Shown here: positions 33,651-58,088 of the stretch, in pieces
Layout of the letters: each line of letters opens with the position of its first letter
Position numbering within the stretch: the first letter of the stretch is position 1
From: Hydra vulgaris
Taxonomy: Eukaryota; Cnidaria; Hydrozoa; Anthoathecata; Hydridae
NCBI RefSeq assembly: GCF_038396675.1
Contig: NC_088921.1
Span: forward strand, 48,924,501 to 48,988,500
DNA length: 64,000 nt
Reading direction: 5' to 3'
Translations under genes and position numbers: made by a program
The notes under the pieces: generated by a model
The model's database searches: none
Told to the model about the DNA's origin: nothing
Seen by the model: only the letters and a program-made list of their open reading frames with translations

Positions 33651-34109
33651 GACACAGTCTAATTCTGATTTCAACTTGGCTGATAATATATGTAAAAACT
33701 TTGATGAGCCAGCATCAATAAAAATGAAAAAGGTAAAATATGAAATTATTAGTTTTTTCTTTTTGATTAATCATGCATAGTAGTTACAATTTGTAGTCTC
33801 AAAAGGAAAAGGTTTTTGGCTCTTCTTAATCTATAAATTGGAAATATAATAAGCAACTCGAATCTATTCTAGTAAGTTCTATTAGTTTTTTTATAGTTTT
33901 TCGGGTCTTCCAAATGAAAAAAACAAAAACTGAGATGGAAGCAAGACAACAGTTCTAAAAAGCCAAAACGTAAACATTCAAAACTTTGGCCCAGCTACAG
34001 TGCGAGTGATCTAAGTTTTTTAGAAACAGACGCATTTTGCGTAAAAACCGAATATGCTCTAAGGGCAAAGATGGCGGAATATTTGTGGAGCAAAGTCATT
34101 TTTATTAAG

Positions 34110-34365
34110 ACAGTTTTTGATGTTCCGAGATTTCCTAAATTGCGTGTCTGCGTTGGACTTTTATTTTCTCTTTCTGTAAACAATGCTACAGCTGAAAGAG
34201 AGTTTAGTCTATTTAGGCTCATAAAAACAGTTAAAAGAAACTAATTAGAAAGCTTAACAATTTCGAGTCTATTGTTAGTGAAACATAGTTTAAAAAAAAA
34301 CTCCACTGCCCATGACATTGAGTTGCCTGAGAACCTTTCTAAAAAGTCAAATCAAATACTCTAGT
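34110..34365 (+). pseudogene. hAT transposase C-terminal (dimerisation) fragment
   Basis: DVPRFPKLRVCVGLLFSLSV is followed by NNATAEREFSLFRLIKTVKR, a stop, LESLTISSLLLVKHSLK and ELPENLSKKSNQIL. The ATAEREFS motif matches the hAT A-x-x-ER-x-FS signature, which contains the catalytic Glu. The rest of the transposase is not seen upstream, where the hexamer repeat lies. Confidence 0.8.
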
Positions 34366-34682
34366 AGGGTTTACACCTAATAGATTTGTAAAAGATTGAA
34401 ATGATTGTAAATGATTAAAGGAGATGACTCTATGGTTGAACTTTTAACCGGAAATATAATTTTGCATAATATTAGGCAAAAAGTGTGCGATTTAAAACAA
34501 AATGGAAGGTTTTAATTTTTTTTGTTTTTTCAAGACATTTTGTAAGATTTTTATAACTTGATAAGTTTGAAAACTAGGTTAAATAAAATGGAAACTTCGC
34601 AATTTTGATTTTTCAAGCGTGGAAGCTTTAGTACGAATGTAATACAACAACAAAAAAAGCAATATAATATAAGATATACAAT

Positions 34683-34774
34683 ATAGTACAATGGATATAA
34701 AAAGCGAGAAAATTCTAACGCTGTGGGGTTAGAATTTTCATGTTATATATAAAACATAACATATATTATTTTTA
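34683..34774. repeat. dispersed repeat with 12-bp hairpin, copy 2
   Basis: Hairpin 34708-34719 / 34728-34739. See the copy at 918-1003. It lies about 320 bp beyond the hAT fragment and could be the end of that element. Confidence 0.7.
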
Positions 34775-37272
34775 ATTTAGTTTTTTTTTTCTTCCATCTT
34801 TGCTAAAAAATAACAAACATTTGCGTATAAAAAATTGTGGGCAAAGCTTGTACTTAAAAAAACAACCCGAATCCAACATTAACTGCGACTACTGTTTGTA
34901 CACTTAAAAATCAATTAAAATCACTTTGTTAAAAAGTGGACGTTTAATTAAAAATACTCATAGTTAAGATAATTTAAAATTTGTTTTTAAAGCATCATGT
35001 TATGTGATAAAGTATAAGGTAAGAATACGACTTTGATATATATTGACATTTTGTTAATATAAATCTTAATACATATCAAAGAATACAAGTTTGATATGCA
35101 TTAACTGTTTGTTAATACAGCTTTGTGATTTTTGAAATATTTAGAGCATTTGAAGTAAAGTATTTAAAAACAACTTCATCTTAGTTTTGAATTTTTTTAA
35201 AAATCTAAGACGTAATGTTAGTTCATAAATAAAAAAAAGCTTCATAAATGTTTATAACTATTTTTGTTTCTTATTTTTTGAGTGTCAAGACAGTTAGAGA
35301 ACCACTGTATTCTCACAAACTCATTTACTCAAACTCAAAAGCATTTTTGACAAAAAAAAAACTAAATATTTATTTCATATATAAACATTTATAGGAGTAC
35401 TGTTTTTGGAATAGGATGTTTTGGGTGAAATAGGGAATCTAAGGTGGAATGAAAATCCAGGGTAAAATGACATTTTTGGAAATATACTTTACTATAGGTT
35501 CAAAAAGTTACAGTTTCTCTATAAATTTTTAAACATTAAATTTATTTGAAGTTAAATAATCATAAAGGTCTAACAATAATAACAATAAAAAAATTGCTTC
35601 ATAGATAAGTTACAAATGAAGCCCTAAATATAAAAATAAATATTTGATAATTATACAAAGGTAGTGATTTTTGATGATTTTTGGAAAAATATAATGACAA
35701 TAATTATAATAAAAATATAATAATTACGTTGTTAAGCTGTTTAAGATATTCCTTAAACTGCGGCTATAACCATTAAAAAATTGTCCACTCTATCAAAATA
35801 ATTTTTTACAACTAAAAAATTCAATCTTTTTTAGAGCAGGGTGAGACTGGCACTGAAGGGCCCGGGGTGAGACATAGCTAGGGCCATTATGGTAGCAAGA
35901 AATTTATCAAAAATAAGTTAAACCTTTAATCACATAGTTTATATATAACCCCCTCCCCCTCCCCTCATTCCCTCCTTCCCCCTCCCATCCTCCTTGTCAC
36001 AAAAACACATAAGAAGCAAGTTTTGTATGAGTTATAACAAACCACCAACCACACCCTCCTCCTTATAGCGTGACGTAATTTATAAAATTTAAAAGCATAA
36101 ACCCATGTGCAAGGTTTGAAAGTTATAGTAATTCTAAATTGCAGCGTCGCACCACTTTATTTTCTGCACATTATTGTCATGCTAAAATGGATTTATGGTT
36201 ATGGTAACCAAGTACGATTTGTGATTTATTGTTTAAAGAACATAGCCATTAACACAAAACCAAAAATCGAGAATTTTAATTTTAGTTTTATAACATAACG
36301 TTATATATTTTATTTTATTATAACATAAATTTTTCTAAATTGTATACAAAAAAATTAAAAAAAAATTTTTTTTGTCTTGAAAAATGAGAAATTTTTTAAA
36401 TTACCTCTTTTACCCTATTTAAAGCTAAACTCCAATATATATATACATTTTTTATAAATACAAAAAACTGAAACATGTTAACTAAGAAAGAATATTTAAA
36501 ATAATAAAATTTCCAGCCCCATTAAGTGTTGCTGGTTGGTAAGCACTGGCTTCTTATGAGCCAGTGCTTGTTTTTATAATTATTATTACGTTCTAAATAT
36601 CTTAATAAAACAATCGTCGTAAGGAGGGAGGCCCAAAAGTAATTTTCCACCAACACATATTTATTATCTTTGTTTTCTTATAAACACCAGATTTGTACTA
36701 ATTTATGTTATTTATGTTAATTATTTATGCTATTATACTGCTCTTGCTTTTTTATATATCTATTAACTACAATCTGAGCCCATTCTACAAATTAAATAAG
36801 GGGGGGGGGGGTATATCCTAAAAAAGTACCGACTAGCTTCTTAAACAAAAATTTAACCGACTGAATTGTGTCAAAAAACCGACTATAACTAGAAAATAAC
36901 CTTATTCGCGAGGCCCCTTCCCCCCACACACCCCTTCCTCCGTAAAATCGCCTCTGACTAAAATGAAATTAAACACCATTGCAGCGGAGAAAAAGAAAAA
37001 ACATACTTTATGCTAAAGACATAATGGTTCTCCTGAAATCTGAAATGACTTATTAAATCGGTTTCAACGTTATTAAAAATTAACTAAAAATATTTTATTT
37101 TTGATACATTTCAATTAAAAATGCATCAATATAGTTATGCGGCATTTATAAATGCATTCAACAAAAGTCAAATATTTTTTTATAACTGTTATTATCTCCA
37201 TTATAATCTACTTTTAAGAGAAACTTTTATTATTATTTTTTTACTTTTATTAGCAAATATTATTTTTTGCAG
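34775..37272. other. intergenic DNA upstream of the VWC-like gene
   Basis: Notable pieces: a C-rich tract on + (35949-36000, CCCCCTCCCCCTCCCCTC), a run of 13 G near 36796-36808, and CCTCCGTAAAATCGCCTCTG (36940-36959), whose complement CAGAGGCGATTTTACGGAGG looks like a hAT end. A short hairpin AAGCACTGGCT/AGCCAGTGCTT lies at 36541-36569. No gene is seen. Confidence 0.5.
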
Positions 37273-37278
37273 AACCAA

Positions 37279-40200
37279 ATGCTAAATTTTGGAAATATGT
37301 TGATTCAAATTTTGACGTTACTTTACTGCCTAAAATTAGGCATCTCTCAAGGTTAGTATTTGTCCAGATTTATAGTTCCTTTTTTTTTATTAAAAATTTA
37401 AAATCAAAGAATTTAAAAATGGTTATTATTTCAAAATGTCTTTTTTCTATTTATTTGAGTAGCTTATCTAAAACAACCATGTTGATAGCTTCAAAGCTTC
37501 GATATGTAGCGATCGAATAAACACTTGCTGTTATGTTTTAGTTAGCTACATTAAAATAATAATATTATCACTAGAAATTTTCGGATAAATACATGCACTA
37601 TCTTGTTTAGGTTTATTATCATGTTTGCGACGTGATAACAGCTTAAAAATGATATCAACGTATAAATTACGTTAATAAGATTTAAAAAAAACCAATTTGC
37701 GTTTTAAAATACAGTTTCGTTTATACCCATTTTTAAGTTTTTTTGTTGAGTTGTTATGTGAAAAGCTATCTTGCCCCATTTTCTTTTAAAAAAATGGGGC
37801 AAGATGGTTAAGAAGTACGTGTAAAAACTAAGTTTTTAAAAAATTAAAAAAACTTTGATAAACTTGACATTTTAACGATAGACATGCTTTCAGTCGCTGG
37901 TTTGAGACTATGGATGAGGGTCGTTGAACTCAATACTATGGGGTCCTTTTTTTTCACATGCTGCCGCATTTTTTCCATTAAATGTGAACTTTCTTTTACA
38001 TTTTGTTAACGTGACATAAAAAGTGATAAAGTTCGAAATTCAACCAGTGGTATTAAAATCATAAGTATAGGATCAATAATGCTTGGATCAATAATGTTGT
38101 CTTCCTATAAAAACGGATTGTTTAAAAAATTTCTACAGATGTTTATGAAAGAGCTTATTCTGAAGTTTATTTTTCAAGTTTTGTTTTTTAAAAACTAATT
38201 TTTTTATTCTTACTCAAATGTCACGCGACTTTTCTAACTCTTATATAATACTGTTGCCCTTTATTTTCTTTTAGTGTAGTTGGTTCGATATTATTATTAT
38301 ATATATATATTTTTTAATGTAGTAGTTCATTAATGTGATTATTGGGCGCAAATGATCTAAATAAAAATTTTGATTTTAATTTCTAAACAAGCCTGGATAA
38401 AAGTGTTTTAAAGGACTCTTACAAAGTTGTTAAGATCACTTACAAATTTTGTAAGGACTTTTACAAAGTTGTTTTGATTGGTTTCATTTTAATCATGCAT
38501 TTTCTTAATCTTTAGCATCACCGTGAGCCTCATCTGTCATCATATCTGATATCATCTCATCTGTAGTTTCATTACTTGTGGTGTTCGATTATGCTGGTAG
38601 AATGAGCACAAGATTTTCAGCATCATGCAAGAGTGTTCTTTAAGCTGACGGTCAGTCTGGATACATATTAGTTTCTTTTTTCTTCTTAGTGAATCTTGCA
38701 ATGTCGGTCTTGCAGAATTAAGAAGAGAATCCATTACTTTCCAAGAGGCATAAGCAACGAATGTACTCAGTATTAGATTTTTCTATATAGGTATGTTGTC
38801 GTCATAACATACCTATATAGAAAAAAGTTAAACTTTTCTTTTTTTTTCAGATTAAATATTTTGCAGTAAGTATGAGGAATCCAACGCTATTGCTAATCCA
38901 ACGAACCTGGTCATCAAGTTTGATGCCGAATTAGATTTAATATACAACTTTAAATTGCTAGGCTAAATTTTTTAACAAAAACCGTTCAGATGATTAACTC
39001 TTGTTTTAATTAATAAAAAAAAACTGTATTAAATATTTTTAGTAATCCGAATGAAAAACACGACAAACAATTTTATGACATAGCACATATATCAACAAAT
39101 CTAATGAGATGAGTTTTTCTCATTCGATTTGTTGATATATGTGCTATGTCATAAAACTGTGATAAAAGGTGATAGAATAACTCTTTTTTCAGACAACAAG
39201 CTTTGTTCGTGTTAGCAAAAAATATTTAAGCAAAAAAAAGTTTTAGTTGTTGTTGAGTAGTGTTATTTGTTGTTGTCGTCGTTGTTGTTATTTTTTAACT
39301 TATTTTCAGTATTATCAGTTTTAAATTGTTTTTATTGTTACTTCGATATTTCTTTAACTTATTTATCATTTATAAATTTTCAGTTTGCATCATAAACAAA
39401 GTTCATTACCCGGTGGGAGATTTTATAAACTTTTGTAGAAAATGTACATGCCACAATGACGGATCATGGGTGTGCCGTGCACAGTGTCGTTCTTCTATAA
39501 AAACATGTCCCTACGGTCAGGCTCTAAAACAAGTTGATGTCGAAGTATTGAAAGGATGTTTCTGTCGAAAATCGATTTGCGCCGACATAAGTAAGTTGTT
39601 TTATCGATTTGAGAATATTCTGTGCTTATATATATAATATTCAAAAAATAGTTCTATTTAATTTAATATAACATTAAAAAAAAATATTTATTCTTAATCA
39701 ATATTTCAAGCAGTATATCTGAATTTAAAGCAGGCAAAAAAGAAATAGCCCAGTTGCATAAAAATGTTACTCGAAAAAGGCTTATTCATCTTGATTAGGT
39801 ACCTTTAAATAAAAATAAAAAAATTTTGTCACTAAATCTATTAGGTTTTATGATGATTTTTTATACCAAATTTTATAATCTATGAATAACTAACAGTAAA
39901 TGATATGCAACTTAATATTTTATATATTAAATATTATAAATATTAAAGATATGTAACTTAGATATTCAATGGTGAAATAAAGTATATATAGTGTACATTG
40001 AAACAAAAATATAGTAGAAATTAAAAACAATATCGCATAAATATACAAAATCTATTTTTTAAATATGTTTTACCTTATTTTAAATTTCAAAGAATAATTT
40101 TTAGCGTTTAGTAATCATGACCATTTTTAAGTTTAAACTTTTAGCATTATAGAAATATTTACACATTTTACTCACCCGCAAATCATCGAGAGGGGAATCA

Positions 40201-42384
40201 CGGACAATTTTTAGTTGTGGGAGATGTGTTACCCCGCAAAGAAGACTACTCTCAACTTATATTTGGGTTTTAAGGAACATTGTCGACTAAAAGGCATTTA
40301 ACGCATTTCAAGCAGCAGATTTTCAGTTTTGATGACCGTTTTTATTTTTTTTAGAAAACAGTCAGCAGTTTTTAAAGATTCGTTTCAAAATTTAACATTT
40401 TTAAAATACTTTTACGTTTTCAATTTTTTATGTTATTTATAGTGATTTGTGATAATACTTGTTGTGAAAATAAAAAAAGCTTTAAAAATCATAGTTATTG
40501 TACATGTCAATTTAATTACGCACAAGCATACATAAATTAACTTGTAAAGATAGACTTAAGTTAGTGTAAATACATTTAACGACTGGTTTGGCAGGTTTGA
40601 CCGGTTTAACTAGGGCTGATTCAACTAATTCAATACTAATAATGTTCAAATAAAAAAGATAATAACTTTTTGAAAAAAAATAGGTAAAACAAAACAAAAG
40701 AAAAAGCATAAATAAAAATTAAGCGATAACAAAAACAAATGTTTTTATACTTGTATATTGTGTGAGTTTTTTTTTTTTTTTTTAATTTTCTTTTTATTGT
40801 TATTATTATTATTATTACTATTATTTATAGCAGAATTTAAAAGATCCCAGAATTTTGCATGCTTTATATCTGTTTATAAAATTCTTAATTAGAATAGATT
40901 CTTAATCAGTCATTAAAAAATAAAAATAAATACAAATCTGAAGTACAGCCTAACGTTTTTTCAATAATCAAAAAACTTCATCTTCATGAACGCAATGCAA
41001 ACTTTATGTGTTGTGATAAACTTACACTCATTCATAGTTTAAAGTTAGGAATTACTCATTAATTATTAATAATTTGTTGTCAATTTATTTTAGTGTGCGA
41101 TGTTCGTGGAAAAAGTTACCCTCCTGGTCCATTCATAAGCAACTGCCAAAAGTGCAACTGTAATAAAGATGGATCGTGGAACTGTAAATCTCAATGTTCA
41201 TTTGAATCTATCAAATGCCCTTTAGGAAAAAAAGTAACACAAGTATCAACAGAAGTTTCAAATGGGTGTTTTTGTAATAAATTTGCGTGTGCTACTAATC
41301 AAGATACAGGTAAAAATAAATTTGTTGTTTATAAAGGAAAACTTTTACGTTTCTGAATAACGTTGTTATATAATCAAAGTTTTGATAGGTTTGGTGATGT
41401 TGATATTGTCAAATCAATATTTAATGTTGTTGAACCATCATTATTTCACATTTTCGATCTCTCAGTTAAAATTTTTCTTATTTTGCTGAAGTGTCTTTTT
41501 TTAAATTAGTAAGGGCGAGTTAAGGATTTTATGTTTCTTGAACTAACTTAGTAACTTCCAGATAAGTTCTTCCTGACAATAATTTCCAGATAGTAACTTC
41601 CAGATAATTTCTTCCTGACAATAATTTCCAGATAGCAATTTCCAGATAAATTCTCCAATTCTTTGTATGTTTATACTCATATAAGAATGTTTTGCCAAAA
41701 ATTGCAATAACTAATAAATTAGGCGTTTCCAGCCAAAACGTGAGGAAAACAGTTTCAAAACATCGATTATAATATCTTTAACTTTGATAAAAATTTGTAC
41801 GTGGATTTAAATTTTCATTAACATATCAAACATGATATGTAAACGAAGTTCCCGCGTTTTGAGGTTGTAAATTTTACAAAGTAATAACTTTTAAAGGCCA
41901 AATTATTTTTTTATGAAACTTAAGATGTATTCATATAATAAATTTTAGCTTTATCAAAGAAAATTTTTTATAGAAAAGTAAATTCTCCCACATTTTATGT
42001 GGGTGTGTCTTTTGCCCAAGGCTCAAGTCTGCGCAATTTGGGCAAAATATTTTTGTGACATGAGTATGAACATAAAATGTTTGGAGCTGACATGATAACT
42101 TACATGGAACTTACACGAAAGTTACTTTTTAAATTTTTCACTGATTTTATTTTTTATTTGTTTTAATTTTAGAGTGTAATGTTAATGGAGTCAATTATCC
42201 TCATGGAAAGTTCATTGCATTATGCAGAAACTGCATTTGTAATCAAAATGGATCATGGAGCTGTTTTTCATTGTGTCCAATTTATAAAGTACAATGCAAA
42301 AAAAATCAATCCATAAGTTACGTTCGTAAAGAGGTGATTCCAGGTTGTTATTGCGAGAAACCGAATTGTGTAAATAACAATTGA
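37279..42384 (+). CDS. secreted protein with three ten-cysteine VWC-like domains
   Basis: Four exons: 37279-37351, 39384-39590, 41094-41309 and 42173-42384, joined at GT-AG sites, all in phase 1, giving 235 residues. Exon 1 encodes MLNFGNMLIQILTLLYCLKL, a signal peptide (a second in-frame ATG is at 37297). Each later exon encodes one domain with the same ten Cys: C-(15-16)-CxxCxC-(7)-C-(3)-C-(5-6)-C, then GCxC and a final C. Examples: FCRKCTCHNDGSWVC...GCFC, NCQKCNCNKDGSWNCKSQC, LCRNCICNQNGSWSC...GCYC. This fits von Willebrand factor type C spacing, with CxC where canonical domains have CC. No membrane segment or other domain follows. A role outside the cell (ligand binding or matrix) is inferred from the family. 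A ttttttgcag acceptor lies 6 nt before the ATG, so the mRNA may be trans-spliced or have a 5' UTR intron. Confidence 0.87.
38778..38825. repeat. 20-bp perfect foldback in intron 1
   Basis: TTTTTCTATATAGGTATGTT pairs with 38806-38825 around an 8-nt loop. Confidence 0.9.
39071..39156. repeat. 39-bp foldback in intron 1, one mismatch
   Basis: Arms 39071-39109 and 39118-39156 around an 8-nt loop. It lies 227 bp before exon 2 of the VWC-like gene. Confidence 0.9.
41555..41655. repeat. short tandem repeat in intron 3
   Basis: Alternating CTTCCAGATAA(G)TTCTTCCTGACAATAATTTCCAGATAG units, two and a half copies, just after exon 3 of the VWC-like gene. Confidence 0.75.
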
Positions 42385-44095
42385 CGTTTTTTATTTTCAA
42401 CTTCTAAAATATTAATTCTAAATACAACTTAAACTCTTTAAACTTCTTGTTATCAGTTTTAAAAACGCTACATTTTAGAACGCTACATTTACGCTACTGT
42501 GGGAAATATATTGAAATAGAGAGTAATCGAAAAAAATCATTTTTTTAGAAATCTATGAAATTTTTATATTTATATGACGATTTAATTAGTTGAAATGTTG
42601 ATGATTAGTAAGATTGACTTGTCAAAAAAAATATAAAAATAAACAATTTTTTTATTTAAAATTATTCGATATATGAAGTTTTCAATAAAATTTTATGATC
42701 TAGTTCTAGTATCAACTAGTTATTTTGTTTTGTTTTTTAAATATAAATTTAAACTTTCTCCTATATAAAATAATATAACGGTTTACTATACAAAAAAATA
42801 TAACAGTTTACTATACAATAAAAGAAATAGAAATTTAAAACAATTTACAAAATAATTTAAAACTTTATAAAATAAGGTAAATACACTTTAAAAAAATACG
42901 TATTTTTTTTGGGTAAATAAAAACACATGATGTTTTAATTAAGTATTTCGATTTCAAGCGAAAAATACGACTTAAAACTCGTATTTTAAAATATCAAATA
43001 AACTCAAAAGGGGAAATTAGAGGCAACGTATATAGTTCTAATAGATTACAGACAGATTGCATTTACTAGCTCAAGCACTCGATATAGGTTCTCGTAGGTT
43101 TCCTAACTTATCTGACACTTTTTGTAAAAGTAGGACAAGTTAATTTTTAAACTTAGTTTTTAATTTTTAAACAAGTTATTTTTTTGTGTACAAAATAAAA
43201 AGAACAAACAGTGTGTAAGGTATTCTCCAGCCGTTGAACGTGTGTACACTGCCTATATAATTAGTCTTGTTTACAATAAATTATTATAATTATTATAATT
43301 ATTACAACTAAAATTATTTAGTCGTTAATATTAAGTAATTGAGCTAAAAGTAGTTAGTCTACATATAATAAGTTATTTTATGTAAGACTTAATATAAATA
43401 TGACTTACTTTTACACATTAAAAATATGGTAATTGTGTGCGTAGAGTAGAGTGGGAATAGTTTAGCATAGCGGCAAGTTGGGCAGTTAAATTATCTGGAA
43501 AATTACGCATCGAATGGATAAAAGTTAGGAAATTAAAATGGCAACACAATCCGGTTGTTGGACGGTAGTCATAAAAGATGCACAGGATATTTTTATTATT
43601 TCGAAGCAAAAAAGTGAAGAAAATAATAATTGCTGTTTTTCACCTAAAGGCTTATAAATTGACGTGATCTGCCATCACCTAAGTGTTGATATTTTACTAA
43701 TTTATCGGATTTTCAATTATAATTAGTCATTTCTTATTGTCTTTCTGTTCTCTTTAAAATCTAACTAATGTGTCATCTTATTAAGTAAGGATAAGTTTTG
43801 AAAAAGTAAATAAAACTGAGCTATCGAACACAAATAAACAACTTTGATAAGAAATAATTTTGCAGAACATGAAAAAAGTAAAAATTATTTACTTCCAAAA
43901 CTAAATTTAAAAAAATTAATTCAAAACCTTGCTAATAGCGCTTGTCTATAAGCTAATAAATATTTATTTATAGATTATGAATCTTATTACTTTAGGATTA
44001 TTTTAATATCAATAACCAATTGCATATCCTTTGTTTTTTACAACTTATCTACATCAAAATGACATTGATTCAATCAGTTTATAAATTTGTAATTT
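42385..44095. other. intergenic DNA 3' of the VWC-like gene
   Basis: AT-rich, with a near-tandem ATATAACRGTTTACTATACAA pair at 42773-42817. No further cysteine-domain exon or other gene was found. Confidence 0.5.
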
Positions 44096-44099
44096 ATTT

Positions 44100-45055
44100 A
44101 CTTCCTGCCATGCTTGTTTAAGCTCGATGTATCGCTGTTCAGCATAACAAACTATTCCTTTCAGTCGGATCGTGTCGTCTAACTGCTTTCAAAGATTTTT
44201 AATGGGGTTAAGTCCGGTTAGTTAGCTGGCCATTTCATTAAACTGATTTGTTTAGTATTAAACCAGATTTTAATAGGGTTAGAAGGATGTTTAGGGTCGT
44301 TATCCTGCTGGAATTGTTACCTTAATGGCATATTATTAACAGCAAAAGGAACTATTTTTTCTTCCGAAATATCTCTATATACGAAACAGTCTATAATGCC
44401 GTTGATTTAAAATAATAGTCCTAAAGCGGAAATACTCGAAAAACATCCTCAAACCATTACTCCTTTACCACCACCATGTCTAAAAGCAGCTTTGGTCGTC
44501 TTACATTTTTTTCTCTTTTCGTTTTTTTCGTCTTGCATTTTGGTCGTCTTACGTTTTTTTACCATATAAATGACACAAGTTAAACTTGCTCGTCACTCCA
44601 TAAAATGGGACTGCATTGTTCTATTGACCAACTTTTATGAGGGGGAATTTTATTCTAGCTTTTCTATTTTTTTCTGAAATCTGAAACATCTGAAACATCT
44701 GAAACATCTGAAACATCTGAAACATCTGAAACAAACAATTAAAATTGTTAGGTTTTTTTTGCAGCTCTGTAGCTAAATAGCCATGCTATAACAAGACGTC
44801 TTCTTACAGTATATTTTGAAACCTTAAGTTCTAATTCCTTAATTACATCTTGAGCAGTAGCAAAGAAATGCTTTTTCACAAATCTCACTAACCTACGATC
44901 AGTAGCATTTGATCTTTTGTGAGAACGACTTCCGTGGTGCTTTGTTTCGACAGTGCCTCTGATTTTGTATCTGCTGATCCATTGGTTGATCACGGATGAT
45001 ACATCGGTTGATCACCAATTTTTCCACATTGTACTTTACAGATAGTTTATGTTGT
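44100..45055 (-). pseudogene. Tc1-like transposase, heavily decayed
   Basis: From about 45000 the minus strand reads INQWISRYKIRGTVETKHHG, then DRRLVRFVKKHFFATAQDVI and LKVSKYTVRRRLVIAWLFSY, the paired-like DNA-binding half of Tc1 transposases. Past 44748 the frame is broken by stops and by a (VSD)n-coding 9-bp tandem repeat. Scraps of the catalytic half remain: QQDNDPKHPSNPI (second Asp) near 44320 and PDLTPL near 44210, where SPDLNPIE is usual. It lies between the two convergent host genes. Confidence 0.88.
44677..44735. repeat. 9-bp tandem repeat, about 6 copies
   Basis: ACATCTGAA units inside the Tc1-like relic. Being a multiple of three, it reads VSDVSDVSD on the minus strand. Confidence 0.9.
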
Positions 45056-45545
45056 TGAACTCCATTACTAAAATCAGCAAATATTTTGCTTAAGTAAGGT
45101 ACTATATTTAATCCTGGCCATTATTTAATCCTAAAATGTAAGAATTATATATCAAAGTTTATTGAATAACAAAATGATATTTTGATAATAAAGTTGCATT
45201 TTTTTGAACCCTAACCCTGACGGAAAATAACTAATGAAAAATAAGAACTTTATCTACTTAACATGATTTACAGAAATTAAATATATTTTTGTGGTTAAAT
45301 TGTATACTTTGGTTTTATTGACAGAGTTGCTTTTGTTTTGAAGTCTATTCACTTTTTTTTAATTACTAATATAAGTATTTTAAACGCAATTTATAATACT
45401 TCATTAGTGTTAAAGATAAAAATATTTTAAGAATTTGTTTTAATTATATTTAATAAGAATTATTTTTCAAAATTAAATAGAAAAACAACTTAATTTCTAT
45501 CTATAAATAATGATTTTTAGTTTAATAATTTTGTCTCCTAAAAAG
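45056..45545. other. no feature seen
   Basis: AT-rich sequence between the Tc1 relic and a SINE fragment. Confidence 0.5.
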
Positions 45546-45547
45546 TT

Positions 45548-45672
45548 GCTTTAGTTTTGGAAGTGTAGGTCCGAAGTTCAATGTCTACTCTGGCCATACA
45601 AGTAACACCAATAAGGAAGGTGTAAACTTCCTCATTAAATACTCTCCCACTTTCTGTAACAAGACAAAAAAT
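45548..45672 (+). mobile_element. SINE family B fragment
   Basis: GGTCCGAAGTTCAATGTCTACTCTGGCC (B-box side), ACACCAATAAGGAAGGTGTAAACTTCC and AATACTCTCCCAC follow the family B order in diverged form. It lies about 75 bp beyond the FOXRED1 stop codon and could supply part of its 3' UTR. Confidence 0.6.
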
Positions 45673-45746
45673 TAAAAATTTGTAAAAATATATATTTATC
45701 TATATAAATATCTAATAATACAAACTTAAACAAATAACAAAAATCA

Positions 45747-57622
<11,876 letters not shown>

Positions 57623-57935
57623 TTTAGAATCTATGTAATTTTATCTACCATAAAAATTCTCTTTTACTTTTTTTCAACTTAGTATGTAAGCGACCTGAGT
57701 CATTAGGTATTGTTTAAAACAATAGTAAACAAATCAGCGGTGCTTTTCAAGAAATAGCCTTTAGTCTGTTATATTAGTCTGTATATTAGTTATAACATTC
57801 GGAGGTATTTCTTGAAAAAATCTGGTCTGCGTGATAAAAAATTTTTGAACTTTAAAATATACGCTTTTGCTAAGTAATCTAAAATTGATTCAAAACGTAA
57901 AATATTTAGCAAGATACAATTATCTTATATGTTGT
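57623..57935. other. 5' flank of FOXRED1
   Basis: About 300 bp between the FOXRED1 start codon and a repeat. No TATA or other motif stands out from the AT background. Confidence 0.4.
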
Positions 57936-57938
57936 ATA

Positions 57939-58088
57939 CAGTGGCGTTGGAAAGTCAAGAAAGTTGGGAGAGTAAGGGTGGGGGAGGGGAGGGGGTGGGG
58001 CTGAAACAAATATTAAAGGGGGCTAGGGCAGCCAGAATGAGAATTGGAATGAAAACAGAAATTTTCATTCCAATTCTCATTCTGATTT
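57939..58088. mobile_element. hAT-like end with G-quadruplex tract and foldback
   Basis: CAGTGGCGTTGGAAAGTC resembles a hAT terminus. GGGTGGGGGAGGGGAGGGGG (about 57976-57995) is a strong G-quadruplex candidate in an otherwise AT-rich region. AGAATGAGAATTGGAATGAAAA is followed after 6 nt by its near-perfect complement (to 58083). Confidence 0.55.

Noticed and set aside
39326..39637. Single 103-residue protein from the unspliced frame
   Set aside because: The frame runs from intron into exon 2 and into the next intron; splice sites and cysteine-domain borders show that only 39384-39590 is coding.
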